DNA from: Brevundimonas bacteroides DSM 4726
GTDB lineage: Bacteria > Pseudomonadota > Alphaproteobacteria > Caulobacterales > Caulobacteraceae
Assembly: GCF_000701445.1 (NCBI RefSeq)
Contig: NZ_JNIX01000004.1
Span: 24,090-88,089 of the forward strand
Reading direction: 5' to 3'
DNA length: 64,000 nucleotides
Part shown: piece by piece, positions 25,923 to 34,476 of the stretch
How positions within the stretch are numbered: the first letter of the stretch is position 1
Layout: each line of letters opens with the position of its first letter
Position numbers and translations under genes: made by a program
The notes under the pieces: model-generated
Databases searched by the model: none
What the model was told of the DNA's origin: nothing
What the model saw: only the letters and a program-made list of their open reading frames with translations

Positions 25923-26237
25923 GTGACTTACGCGGGCGTGGCTCTGGCAACCCTGTTTCTGTCCCTCGAGGCAGCTCCGGCCCACCCCGGAGGGCTCAAC
26001 AGCGAGGGCTGCCACACCCAGCGCAGGACCGGGGACGACCACTGCCACCGGGGTGGAACGGGTGCGACGCGGTCGGCCCCGCCCCGCGTGCAGGGTCTGG
26101 TCGGCGGTCCATCCGGCGGGGGTGCCTACGCCAACTGCACCGCGGCGCGCGCGGCGGGGGCGGCTCCTGTCCGGCGCGGGCAGCCGGGGTATGGACCCCA
26201 TCTGGATCGCGATGGTGACGGTGTGGGGTGCGAGTAA
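25923..26237 (+). CDS. Secreted excalibur-domain protein
   Basis: A 104-residue exported protein. A signal peptide (about 1-20, ending APAHP) is followed by a His/Cys-rich segment (GCHTQRRTGDDHCHRG) often found with this domain, then a C-terminal excalibur calcium-binding domain (AYANCTAARAAGAAPVRRGQ, then LDRDGDGVGCE). The DxDxDG loop resembles the EF-hand loop, and two cysteines probably form a disulfide. GTG is the start, with AGGAGA about seven bases before it. It is divergent from the trb operon. Its role at the cell envelope is unknown. Confidence 0.85.
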   Translation: MTYAGVALATLFLSLEAAPAHPGGLNSEGCHTQRRTGDDHCHRGGTGATRSAPPRVQGLVGGPSGGGAYANCTAARAAGAAPVRRGQPGYGPHLDRDGDGVGCE

Positions 26238-26314
26238 CTACGGAGCGGCGTCAGGAGATCCGGCTGGAGGCCCCCACAAGCCACAACCCCGCTGACCATT
26301 CATCGATCTCGTCG

Positions 26315-26752
26315 TTATGAGCGAACGGACCGGGTAATCCGCAGCCTTGACGGAAGGGCGACCGAGGGCGGGTGGCTCATGCGTCTGACAATGTGATTTC
26401 CGACCTTGATGGCGCGATGAACAACAATAAAAATGAACACACCCATCGAGATGCCCACGGCGTTAGCGGCGAGGTCGGCAAATGATGGACCCCGTCCGGT
26501 GAATCCTTGTGCCAGCTCGATCGCACCGCCTACTGCAAAGGCCACGAGCGCGAGAATCCAGACCTGTTGTCGCGGCCAGAGAATTAGAAGCCCTGACATC
26601 ACCGTGAAAAACGCCAGGGCGTGAGATTGACTGTCAGAAAGTCCGAGGCGCTCGACGACCGGTGTGACCGGACCCAGGAAAAGACCAACAAGCGCGGACG
26701 CCGGCAACAAGGAGACCGCTCTGAGCAACCATATGATCTCACGAGTGGTCAT
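26315..26752 (-). CDS. VanZ-like membrane protein
   Basis: A 145-residue protein with four predicted membrane segments and the VanZ-like core SQSHALAFFTVMSGLLILWP, FAVGGAIELAQGFTGRGPSF and ADLAANAVGISMGVF. The family mark is the conserved Glu in the third segment followed by the DLxxNxxG motif. A basic tail follows. Such proteins often border exopolysaccharide clusters in alphaproteobacteria, as here. Their biochemical role in that setting is not established. Confidence 0.85.
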   Translation of the reverse strand: MTTREIIWLLRAVSLLPASALVGLFLGPVTPVVERLGLSDSQSHALAFFTVMSGLLILWPRQQVWILALVAFAVGGAIELAQGFTGRGPSFADLAANAVGISMGVFIFIVVHRAIKVGNHIVRRMSHPPSVALPSRLRITRSVRS

Positions 26753-27091
26753 GTTTCAGTTCCTGACGGGGATGCATAGCAACCGAACGCAAATAGGATG
26801 TGAATGCGGACAGCGGTAACCCTCGTCCGGAGGGCATAGCCACCACCAACCCGCAGGGGGAGCTACCGTCGTGCTACACAGTGCCCTTAGGGATAAATGG
26901 AATGGCGATATGCGCGCATCCGGCGGATCGACCATGACGCGACGGGTGGAAGGCGCGACTGCTCAAAGCGAATGCTGCACGCCCATGGTTTGAAGGCGCG
27001 CTCCGGGTGCCAGATGGGCCGGGATTGAGACGTCCCGGCTGAGCGAGGCCGCTCGTAGCCACTGGCTCCGACTCTCGGTCCTGCTTCGAGG
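26753..27091. other. Intergenic region, no gene recognised
   Basis: The 339 bases between the VanZ-like start and the end of the export-protein gene hold short Arg/Ser-rich frames without family resemblance or a ribosome site. I found no tRNA-like fold, clear terminator or repeat. The stretch at about 26,810-26,870 has several short GC-rich complementary runs (AACCCTCGTCCGGAGGGC among them), compatible with a small structured RNA but not convincing. Confidence 0.4.
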
Positions 27092-27673
27092 TCAGAAAAA
27101 GCGTTCACCAATGCGAATGGTGTCGCCCGGGGCCACCTGGGTGTCGGTGGTCAAGGGATAGGCCTGTTCGCCCAGGCCGTCGGCCCGACGAATGAAGACA
27201 CGCCGCGTATCGGCCCGATAGGTGAAGCCGCCTGCCGTTGCCACAGCGTTCAGGACCGTCAGATTGGCCGTGTAAGGATATTCGCCGGGGGTATTGACCT
27301 CGCCCAGGATATAGAAGGGGCGATAGTTCAGCACCTCGGCGTTGACGCGCGGCTCATTGATATAGCCATCGCGCAGCGCAGCCGCGATCGCCTCCTGCAG
27401 CTCGGCGATTGTCAGGCCCTCGGCCTGGACCTCGCCGATGAGGGGCAGGGACACCTTGCCCGAATTGCCGACAGTGAACTCACCGGTCAGCGCCTCTTCG
27501 CCAAAGACGTTGACCCGCACCTTGTCGGCGGGCCCAAGACGATACTCCGGAACGACGCGGACGATCGGCGTCTCGTCGCCGCGCGTCTGGGCCGCCACGA
27601 TTTGGCCCGGTCCGAGGGTCGCAAGACCCAGCAGGAGCACAAGGCTCAGACACAGCGTTCGAAAGACAGTCAT
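27092..27673 (-). CDS. Wza-like polysaccharide export protein
   Basis: A 193-residue periplasmic or outer-membrane protein with a signal peptide (about 1-28, ending IVAAQTRGD). It has a polysaccharide-export domain (YRLGPADKVRVNVFGEEALT, VSLPLIGEVQAEGLTIAELQ) and one SLBB domain (FYILGEVNTPGEYPYTANLT). It is short compared with E. coli Wza (about 380 residues) and lacks the C-terminal membrane helix, as do many alphaproteobacterial export proteins. I used the ATG at 27673, where the signal peptide begins, with GAGGA about eight bases before it. It is divergent from the other assembly genes. Confidence 0.9.
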   Translation of the reverse strand: MTVFRTLCLSLVLLLGLATLGPGQIVAAQTRGDETPIVRVVPEYRLGPADKVRVNVFGEEALTGEFTVGNSGKVSLPLIGEVQAEGLTIAELQEAIAAALRDGYINEPRVNAEVLNYRPFYILGEVNTPGEYPYTANLTVLNAVATAGGFTYRADTRRVFIRRADGLGEQAYPLTTDTQVAPGDTIRIGERFF

Positions 27674-27899
27674 GGCAGCGATCCTCAGCTCAGGCCTGTC
27701 CCTTACCGGGCGAGAGCCCTGCAATCCAGACGCGTGCGACCGGATCCGACACCGGGCGCGAACACACTGGGGTCTCTGACCAGTAATCGAGCCACTCATC
27801 ACTCGAGAAAAAGGACACTTCGTCTAGGTCGGGGACGGGCTCCGGGCTTTGACGGCCCCGGGGAGTCCAGCCTAGAGAGTGCGCGTCGGGGAGGGCTCT

Positions 27900-28469
27900 A
27901 TGCGGGCACAGAATGCATATCGCGTCAGGCTGGGTGCCGCCATCGTCCTCGCGACGGCCGCGACGGCCTCTGCGTTTGCCTTGGCGCTCAGCGTGAGCCT
28001 TCCGACCGCCGGCTGGACGACCTGGGCACCCGTGGCCGCGGTTCCGGAAGGCCGGGCGGTCCAGGCTGCGTCCACCTCGCCGGCCGATCTCGAGGCTGTT
28101 GAGGCGTGGACGCGCCGAACACTCGCGGTTCGACCCGGTGAAGCGGCCGCTTGGGCCCGCCTCGCCTGGGTCGCGGCCGAACGGGGCGACGACGCCGCGG
28201 CCAATGCCTATCTCGACCGCAGCTATACGACGGCTCCGTTTGGTCCGGACATCACCGCCTGGCGCCTGCGGTTCGCCTATGGGCGCTGGGGACGGCTGAC
28301 GCCGGACCTTCGCCGCCAGGCCGATGCCGAGCTCCGCGCGACCCGGCGCACCCGATGGGCCGTCGTTGAGGCCGCAGCGGCCGATGTCGAAGACCCGGCC
28401 GGGCGACTTGCGTTCACGCTCGCCAAACAGGCCGAGGACCGCGCCCAGCAAGCCCGCGACCAGGGTTAG
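27900..28469 (+). CDS. Membrane-anchored TPR-like protein, function unknown
   Basis: A 189-residue protein. One N-terminal membrane segment (about 14-36, VLATAATASAFALALSVSLP) is followed by helical repeats of tetratricopeptide style: WTRRTLAVRPGEAAAWARLA and WVAAERGDDAAANAYLDRSY. The C-terminus is Ala/Gln-rich. The ATG at 27900 has GGGGAGG four bases before it; a GTG at 27879 would add seven residues. It is divergent from the Wza-like gene. A scaffold role in polysaccharide assembly is plausible but unproven. Confidence 0.7.
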   Translation: MRAQNAYRVRLGAAIVLATAATASAFALALSVSLPTAGWTTWAPVAAVPEGRAVQAASTSPADLEAVEAWTRRTLAVRPGEAAAWARLAWVAAERGDDAAANAYLDRSYTTAPFGPDITAWRLRFAYGRWGRLTPDLRRQADAELRATRRTRWAVVEAAAADVEDPAGRLAFTLAKQAEDRAQQARDQG

Positions 28470-28554
28470 CGAACAGTCTGCTGGAGGCTGTGCCACGCAA
28501 GGTTCACACAGAGCGTGTAACCACCTCGTCGTTGCACGTGAGAGTCACTCCAAA

Positions 28555-28624
28555 GGCACAGGTGTGCCGGAAACGGGCGTTTGGCCCACCAATACCGCGG
28601 GCGTGGCAGACACACCGGCACACC
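28555..28624 (+). promoter_or_regulatory. Inverted repeats upstream of the Gly-rich exported protein
   Basis: GGTGTGCCGG at 28561-28570 and CCGGCACACC at 28615-28624 are exact reverse complements 44 bases apart. GGCACA-GG-TGTGCC at 28555-28568 is a shorter palindrome inside the left arm. The block lies about 65-130 bases before the start at 28688. It could be a structured leader or a pair of operator sites. Confidence 0.4.
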
Positions 28625-28687
28625 GGTGGTTTTCTTTCGCACCTGCTCAGTGTAAGCTTCATTTAACCATTCATGGAGGGCTGGGGT

Positions 28688-29173
28688 ATGTTCAAGGCTG
28701 GTCTTGTCGCGGCTGTTTGCCGCGCCGCCGTCGTCGTCGGCTCGGTCGCCGGCGCTTCGGTGCTTCCTGCTGTTGCTGTGGCCGCGGCTCAGGACGCCGT
28801 CGCTGAGCTGGCGGCGCAACTTGCCGCCACCATCACCACCGCCCAGGCCGAGGCCCAGGCCGCGGGCCTGACGGGAGATGCAGCCGCTCAATACATCGAG
28901 CAGGCCATTCAGGCGGCGGTGGCGACCAGTGGCCAATCGCCCGCCGTGGTCAGCCAGGCCCTGTCCCAGGCTCGCCAGTCCCTCTCCCAGGCCGGGACCC
29001 TCTCGCCCGCCGCTGCCGCTGCGATCGGCACTGTGCAGAGCGTCGTCTCCGGTCAGACCGGCGGGCCCTCGGCCGGCGCCGGCGGCGGCCAGACGGGTGG
29101 CGCGCCGCTCGGGGCACCCGGATCGGCGGGCGGCGGTGGCGGTGGCGGCTCGGATTACCGCCCAGCCACCTGA
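28688..29173 (+). CDS. Exported Ala/Gln- and Gly-rich protein, function unknown
   Basis: A 161-residue protein. A signal peptide or anchor occupies about 1-33 (MFKAGLVAAVCRAAVVVGSV). The middle is helical and Ala/Gln-rich (LAAQLAATITTAQAEAQAAG, VSQALSQARQSLSQAG) and the last 40 residues are a Gly/Pro/Ser-rich linker that ends SDYRPAT. GGAGGG lies seven bases before the ATG at 28688, so I prefer it to the ATG at 28673. It is just upstream of the beta-barrel gene. I do not recognise a family. Confidence 0.65.
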   Translation: MFKAGLVAAVCRAAVVVGSVAGASVLPAVAVAAAQDAVAELAAQLAATITTAQAEAQAAGLTGDAAAQYIEQAIQAAVATSGQSPAVVSQALSQARQSLSQAGTLSPAAAAAIGTVQSVVSGQTGGPSAGAGGGQTGGAPLGAPGSAGGGGGGGSDYRPAT

Positions 29174-29235
29174 CCGGCGGCTGTTGACGACCAACTGTTG
29201 ATGCCATGCCGCCGGACGTCGGCGGAGGGGGACCC

Positions 29236-30546
29236 ATGCCGAACCGCGCTCTGAGACTGTCCTGTATGCTGGCCCTCGGCGTGGCAGTGACCGCCCAGTC
29301 GGTCCAGGCCCAGTCGACTTCGGGTTCGCTCGCCCAGGCCCAGAACCAGGCCGGCAACCTGTTCGCCCGCGACCGGGGGACTGGGGTGCGCGAGCGCCCG
29401 CGTCCGGAGTATGAGGCGCTCGGGGTGCCGGTAGGGACCTTCACGGCCTATCCGAGCCTCCAGCTGGACGCCGAGTCCAACGACAACATCTTCGCCACGC
29501 GCACAGGGACACAGGACGACTGGATCTTCCGCCTCAAGCCGGAGATTTCGCTGGAATCTGGCTGGTCGCGGCATGCGCTGGCGCTGTTCGCCCGGGCCAA
29601 CATCGCCCGCTACCAGGACTTCGACGAGGAGAACTTCGAGGACTGGGGCATCGGAGCCAATGGGCGCCTCGATTTTACGCGGGCGACCAATCTGGCCTTG
29701 GGCGTCGACTACGCCAGCCTGACTGAGCCCCGCAGTTCGTCCAACGCGCCCGCCTCGACCATTGAACCGATCTCCTACGACATCACCTCGGCCTATGCGG
29801 CCGGAACGACGGTGCGCGGCCGCACCAAGCTGTCGGCGCGCGCCGATGTGCGCACCTTCGACTATGAAGACGGCCGCACGGCCGGTGGGGTGGTCATCGA
29901 CCAGGACAACCGGGACCGCACCATCACCAGCCTGACCGGGCGCGGTGACTATGCGGTCAGCCCGGCGACGGCCCTGTTCGTCCAGGCGACGGTCAACACC
30001 CGCGACTACGACACGGCCACCTCGGCCCTGCTGCCGGCGCGCGACTCCGACGGCTATGAGATCCTGGCCGGGGCCAACTTCGAGCTGGGCGCCGTGGCGC
30101 GCGGCGAGGTCGCGGTCGGCTACATCTCCCAGGAGTTCGACGCGGCCGTCTACGACAAGATCGACGGCTTCGGCGCGCGCGGCCAGCTGGAGTGGTTCCC
30201 GACCCAGCTGACGACCGTGACCGGCACGGCCTCGCGGACGGTGGAAGATTCCGGCATCGCCGGCTCCGGCGGCTATCTATCGACGGCCGTGGGTGTCCGG
30301 ATCGACCATGAACTGCTCCGCAACGTCCTGTTGAACGCCGACATCTCCCTGTCGAGCGACGACTACCAGGGTCTGGACCGGGAGGACGAGCGGCTGCAGT
30401 ACGGCATCGGCGGAACCTATCTGCTGAACCGCAACCTCGGCCTGAGCCTGGCAGCGAGCCATTTCGAACAGACCTCCGACGGCGCGGCCGCTGGCGTGGA
30501 TTTTGATGTGAACCGTCTGACCCTGACCCTGGTGGCTCAGTTCTAG
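29236..30546 (+). CDS. Outer-membrane beta-barrel protein of the polysaccharide cluster
   Basis: A 436-residue protein with a signal peptide (about 1-26, ending QSVQAQST) and a long series of amphipathic strands (PSLQLDAESNDNIFATRTGT, ISLESGWSRHALALFARANI) ending in LTLTLVAQF, a typical barrel C-terminus. It resembles the BBP2-type barrels found beside exopolysaccharide genes in Caulobacterales and related groups. GGAGGGGG lies just before the ATG at 29236; an upstream ATG at 29206 would add Gly/Pro residues before the signal and is less likely. Polysaccharide export through the outer membrane or anchoring is inferred from context. Confidence 0.82.
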   Translation: MPNRALRLSCMLALGVAVTAQSVQAQSTSGSLAQAQNQAGNLFARDRGTGVRERPRPEYEALGVPVGTFTAYPSLQLDAESNDNIFATRTGTQDDWIFRLKPEISLESGWSRHALALFARANIARYQDFDEENFEDWGIGANGRLDFTRATNLALGVDYASLTEPRSSSNAPASTIEPISYDITSAYAAGTTVRGRTKLSARADVRTFDYEDGRTAGGVVIDQDNRDRTITSLTGRGDYAVSPATALFVQATVNTRDYDTATSALLPARDSDGYEILAGANFELGAVARGEVAVGYISQEFDAAVYDKIDGFGARGQLEWFPTQLTTVTGTASRTVEDSGIAGSGGYLSTAVGVRIDHELLRNVLLNADISLSSDDYQGLDREDERLQYGIGGTYLLNRNLGLSLAASHFEQTSDGAAAGVDFDVNRLTLTLVAQF

Positions 30547-30581
30547 ACGGTTTGCCTCCCTCGAGTCCGCGTGAGCTTACG

Positions 30582-32834
30582 ATGAACAACCTGACCCCGA
30601 TCCGACCCGGCGACGCCCGGATGGCCGGCCCCGATCAGGGGGGACCCGGGGCCGAAGGCGTCGACCTCCACAGGTTGATCGCCCTGTTCCGGCGTCGCCT
30701 GCCGCTGTTCCTGGCGGTGGCGCTCGTGGTCATGGTCGGGGCCGTCATCGTTACGACCCAGGCCACGCCGCTCTATACGGCCACCTCGAGCCTGACGATC
30801 AACACGCGCGAGCAGAACGTCGTCTCGACTGAAGCGGTGCTGTCCGGCCTCTCGGCCGAGACCAGCGTGGTCGATACCGAGATCGAAATCCTCAAGTCGC
30901 GTCAGCTGGCCCAGCGCGTGGTCGAGGCCCTGAACCTGGAGGAAGACCCCGAGTTCAACCCGGCGCTGCGCGATCCCGGTCCGATCGAGGCGGTGGTCGG
31001 CGGGGTCGCCACCCTGTTCGGCGCGGCCGCTCCGGACGCGGCGCGCGAACGCCTCTCGGCCGTCGAGGCTCAGAAGCAGAAGGAAAAGGTCGTCGACAAT
31101 GTGCTCAGGCGCCTGTCGGTGCGTCGCGCTGGCCTGACCTATGTCATGAACGTCGGCTTCACCTCGGAAAACCCGGCCAAGGCGGCGCGCATCGCCAACA
31201 CCTACGCCGAGCGCTATCTGCTGGAGCAGCTGGAAGCCAAGTTCGACGCGACACGCCAGGCCAACTCCTGGCTCAACACCCGCCTGACCGAACTGCGCTC
31301 GGAAGTGCAGCAGGCCGAGGCCGCGGTCGAGCAGTACCGCACATCCAACAACCTGCTGAGCGCGTCCGGCGCCACCCTGACCGAACAGGAGATCTCGGCC
31401 TACAACCAGCAGCTGGCCACGGTCCGCGCGACCCAGGCCGAGGCCGAGGCGCGGCTGCGTACGGCCCGCGCCCAGCTCGCGGCAGGCTCCAACGGTGAGG
31501 ATGTCGGCGAGGCCTTGGGCTCCCAGGTGGTTCAGACCCTGCGCGCGCGACGCGCCGAAGTCTCCGGCCGCGTCGCCGAGCTGTCGAGCCGCTACGGTCC
31601 GCGTCACCCCGACATGCTCCGGGCCGAGCGCGAACTCGCCGACATCGACGCCCAGATCCAGGCCGAGATCCGCCGCATCATCTCCAACCTGGAAGCCCAG
31701 GTGCAGGTCGCGCGCGAGCGCACGGGCTCCATGGCCGGCAGCCTAGGCTCGGCGCGCGGCACGCTGGCGGCCAACAATGCGGCAGGCGTGCGGCTCAATG
31801 AGCTGGAGCGCAATGCGGAGTCGGTGCGCACGCTCTACGAGAGCTTCCTCAACCGATTCCAGGAGACGACCTCTTCGGAAGGCATCGAGGAGTCCGACGC
31901 GCGGATTGTGTCGCCGGCGGCGATCCCGACGAGAGCCAGCTCGCCCAATGTCCCGCTGAACCTGACGCTCGGCCTCGTCCTGGCGCTGGGCGCGGGCCTT
32001 GCTGCCGTCGTTCTGGCCATCATGCTCGACACCGGCGTGCTCACAGCGGAGGACATCGAGCACAAGTTCAACCTTCCGCATCTGGGCTCAGTGCCGCTGT
32101 TGGCGTCGGTCGCCGATGCCCAGGACCGCGACGACACCCCGCCGGACTACATCGTCAAGAAGCCGCTCTCGAGCTTTGCGGAAGCCGTGCGCGCCATGCG
32201 GGCCTCGATCCTGTTTTCACGGATCGGCCACACCATCCAGGTCATCAGCCTGACCTCGGCCCTCCCGGCCGAAGGCAAGACCACAACCGCCCTCTGCCTC
32301 GCCCGCGTCGCGGCCCAGGCGGGCGTCAGGGTCATCCTCGTCGACTGCGACCTGCGCCGGAGAAACGTCAACCGGCTCCTGGGCGTGGAGCCCGAAGCGG
32401 GTCTGATCGAGGTGTTGAACCGATCCGTTCCGCTGGAGCAGGCCGTGCGTCTGGACGAGCCGTCGGGTGCCTTTGTCCTGCCCCTGGCCAAGGACAGCTT
32501 CACCCCCAAGGATGTGTTTGGCACGGCGGCGATGGACGACCTGGTGGCCGACCTCCGCAAACGCTTCGACTTAGTCATTCTCGACACCGCGCCGGTGCTC
32601 GCTGTCTCTGACACCCGACTGATCGCCGCTCGCTCGGACGCGGTCGTCTTCCTGGCCCGTTGGAGAAAGACCCCGGAGAAGGCGATCGCGGCCGCGCTCA
32701 AGGTGCTGGAGCAGTCCGGTGCCCACGTCGCCGGCATCGGCATGACCCAGGTCGATATGAAAGCCCAGGCCCGCTACGGCTACGGCGACGCCGGCTACTA
32801 CTACGGCGACTACAAGAAATACTACGCGGCCTGA
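30582..32834 (+). CDS. Wzc-like polysaccharide co-polymerase and tyrosine autokinase
   Basis: A 750-residue inner-membrane protein. It has an N-terminal Wzz domain between membrane helices (about 40-60 and 460-485), a long coiled-coil periplasmic part with a GNVR-type segment, and a C-terminal BY-kinase domain. That domain shows Walker A TSALPAEGKTTTALCLA at about 560, VILVDCDLRRRNVN (A') at about 590, LVILDTAPVL (Walker B) at about 664, and a Tyr-rich tail in the last 18 residues with eight tyrosines for autophosphorylation. It controls chain length and export in Wzy-dependent pathways. The ATG at 30582 has only a weak ribosome site. Confidence 0.93.
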   Translation: MNNLTPIRPGDARMAGPDQGGPGAEGVDLHRLIALFRRRLPLFLAVALVVMVGAVIVTTQATPLYTATSSLTINTREQNVVSTEAVLSGLSAETSVVDTEIEILKSRQLAQRVVEALNLEEDPEFNPALRDPGPIEAVVGGVATLFGAAAPDAARERLSAVEAQKQKEKVVDNVLRRLSVRRAGLTYVMNVGFTSENPAKAARIANTYAERYLLEQLEAKFDATRQANSWLNTRLTELRSEVQQAEAAVEQYRTSNNLLSASGATLTEQEISAYNQQLATVRATQAEAEARLRTARAQLAAGSNGEDVGEALGSQVVQTLRARRAEVSGRVAELSSRYGPRHPDMLRAERELADIDAQIQAEIRRIISNLEAQVQVARERTGSMAGSLGSARGTLAANNAAGVRLNELERNAESVRTLYESFLNRFQETTSSEGIEESDARIVSPAAIPTRASSPNVPLNLTLGLVLALGAGLAAVVLAIMLDTGVLTAEDIEHKFNLPHLGSVPLLASVADAQDRDDTPPDYIVKKPLSSFAEAVRAMRASILFSRIGHTIQVISLTSALPAEGKTTTALCLARVAAQAGVRVILVDCDLRRRNVNRLLGVEPEAGLIEVLNRSVPLEQAVRLDEPSGAFVLPLAKDSFTPKDVFGTAAMDDLVADLRKRFDLVILDTAPVLAVSDTRLIAARSDAVVFLARWRKTPEKAIAAALKVLEQSGAHVAGIGMTQVDMKAQARYGYGDAGYYYGDYKKYYAA

Positions 32835-32837
32835 CCG

Positions 32838-34205
32838 ATGACCGCCGAGGTCATCGACCATCCCCGCCGGAAACGATCGACCGCCTTCGGGGCGTCGTCC
32901 AAGGCTGAGCGCCGCCAGCCCCTGCGCTGGCGGCTGGGGCTGCTCGTTCTGCCGACGCTGTTCTGCCTGGCCCATCTGTCCTTCGGGGTGAACCAGCCGG
33001 CCGCGGCGCTGTGGTTCTCCGCCATCCTGGGGCTGTCGCTGGTCGTGGCCCTGGCGTCGCCGCTGCGGCGCGGTCTGCATGACGTGGGGCCGGTCTGGGA
33101 GCTCGCGATTCTATTCTTCGCCGTGCTCGGCGCGGCCGTCTGGTCGCTGACGCCCTATACGCCGGGCGGAGTTCACCCCCTCTACACTTGGGCGGGAATC
33201 GAGGGTGGGGCGGCCTCGATCGACACGGGGGCGACGGTCGTGGAGATCGTCAAGCTGCTGGGTTTGGCGGCCGTCTTCACGGTCGGGACGCTTCACGGCC
33301 TTCAGCGTGGGCGGGCTCAGGCGACGCTCGAGGCCATTGTCTGGACCGGCGGGGCCTATGCGGCCGTGTCGCTTGTGACCTTCCTGGCCGGCGTCCAGAT
33401 TGCCGAGGGGGCCCGGCTGTCAGGTGGACTTCTCAGCGCCAACAATGGGGCGACTGTGTTTGGCATCCTTGCGGTGCTGTCGCTGTCGGTGTTTCTGAGA
33501 GCTTGGAGCCGGACCGAAGGACTGGGGGTGTCGAAGCGTTTGACGAAAACGGCTGTGCCCCTGTCGTGCATGGCGCTCTGCACCGTGTGTCTGATCCTGA
33601 CCGCCTCGCGCATGGGTCTGGTCGCGACGGTTGTCGCCCTGATGGCGCTGCTTCTCTGGGAGACCGCCTCGAGCCGGAAGGGCAGAGTGCCGATCTGGCT
33701 AGGGGCTGGCCTCCTGATCGGCGTGGGAACAGTCCTGACCCTGAGCGGAAACGACCTGTTGTGGATCCGGGTGGGCGGCATTGACGCCGACATCCTCCTT
33801 CGCGGCCAAATCTTCGCGGCCCATTGGCAGGCGTTCCTCGCGTCGCCCCTGTTCGGCTATGGCCTAGGCAGCTTCGACGCCATCAACACCCAGATCATGA
33901 CCGGGGAGACGATCGGCAGTCTCTGGAGTATTCGGGCTACCCATAACGTCTATTTGCAGTGGCTGGAAGAGGCGGGACTGGTCGGAGCCCTTCCGATGTT
34001 CCTGCTGATTGCGGTCGTTCTGGTGTTCTCCCTGGCGCGGGCGTTGGGCGGGAAGGGCCGGGGCCTTCAGCGCGGTGTGGTCTGCGCGAGCCTGGTCGTG
34101 CTGGTACACGGTCTGACCGACTATGCCCTGCAAGTTCCGTCGATCGCGGGCTTTTGGACCTTCCTGCTGGGTCTCGGGTTCGCGTTCGGGCAGGGGAGGG
34201 GCTGA
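32838..34205 (+). CDS. O-antigen ligase/polymerase-like membrane protein
   Basis: A 455-residue protein with 10-12 membrane segments and a Wzy_C/O-antigen-ligase domain. The large loop holds TASRMGLVATVVALMALL before it, then HWQAFLASPLFGYGLGSFDA and THNVYLQWLEEAGLVGALPM, the conserved R..G, GxGxG and HN...L.E.G pattern. It starts four bases after the kinase stop. It could polymerise repeat units or ligate the polymer; a second polymerase-like gene lies at 40220, so the roles may be split. Confidence 0.88.
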   Translation: MTAEVIDHPRRKRSTAFGASSKAERRQPLRWRLGLLVLPTLFCLAHLSFGVNQPAAALWFSAILGLSLVVALASPLRRGLHDVGPVWELAILFFAVLGAAVWSLTPYTPGGVHPLYTWAGIEGGAASIDTGATVVEIVKLLGLAAVFTVGTLHGLQRGRAQATLEAIVWTGGAYAAVSLVTFLAGVQIAEGARLSGGLLSANNGATVFGILAVLSLSVFLRAWSRTEGLGVSKRLTKTAVPLSCMALCTVCLILTASRMGLVATVVALMALLLWETASSRKGRVPIWLGAGLLIGVGTVLTLSGNDLLWIRVGGIDADILLRGQIFAAHWQAFLASPLFGYGLGSFDAINTQIMTGETIGSLWSIRATHNVYLQWLEEAGLVGALPMFLLIAVVLVFSLARALGGKGRGLQRGVVCASLVVLVHGLTDYALQVPSIAGFWTFLLGLGFAFGQGRG

Positions 34206-34253
34206 TGGCGGGTCGAGCGGAGCATCATCCAGATCGGAAGGAAATGCGCTTGC

Positions 34254-34391
34254 ATGCCTATGAGAGATCGCACGGACAACCCCTTCTGGCCGCCGGTCGC
34301 GTCGAAGCGACGGCGATGGGGCAAGCTGGTCGTGTTCGCGGCGACGGCGGTCGCGGGCGGCGTGGTTTTGACGGCGCTGTTGAACGGATGA
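34254..34391 (+). CDS. 45-residue single-span membrane protein candidate
   Basis: A short frame that begins MPMRDRTDNPFWPPV, then a basic patch SKRRRWGK, then the membrane segment LVVFAATAVAGGVVLTALLN and Gly. Positive residues before the span predict a cytoplasmic N-terminus. GGAAGGAAA lies about nine bases before the ATG. It fills an otherwise empty gap between the ligase-like gene and the hydrolase, all on the same strand. No family recognised. Confidence 0.5.
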   Translation: MPMRDRTDNPFWPPVASKRRRWGKLVVFAATAVAGGVVLTALLNG

Positions 34392-34476
34392 TCCAGGAAG
34401 CGGGTCAACGTCAGCGGTTGATCCGTAGCGACGGCTCGCGCGTGTCAGCGGCTGGGCGAGATGCGGAGAAGGAGAC

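Noticed and set aside
26753..27091. Possible structured RNA or riboswitch in the gap before the export gene
   Set aside because: Only short complementary runs; no known riboswitch core could be recognised.
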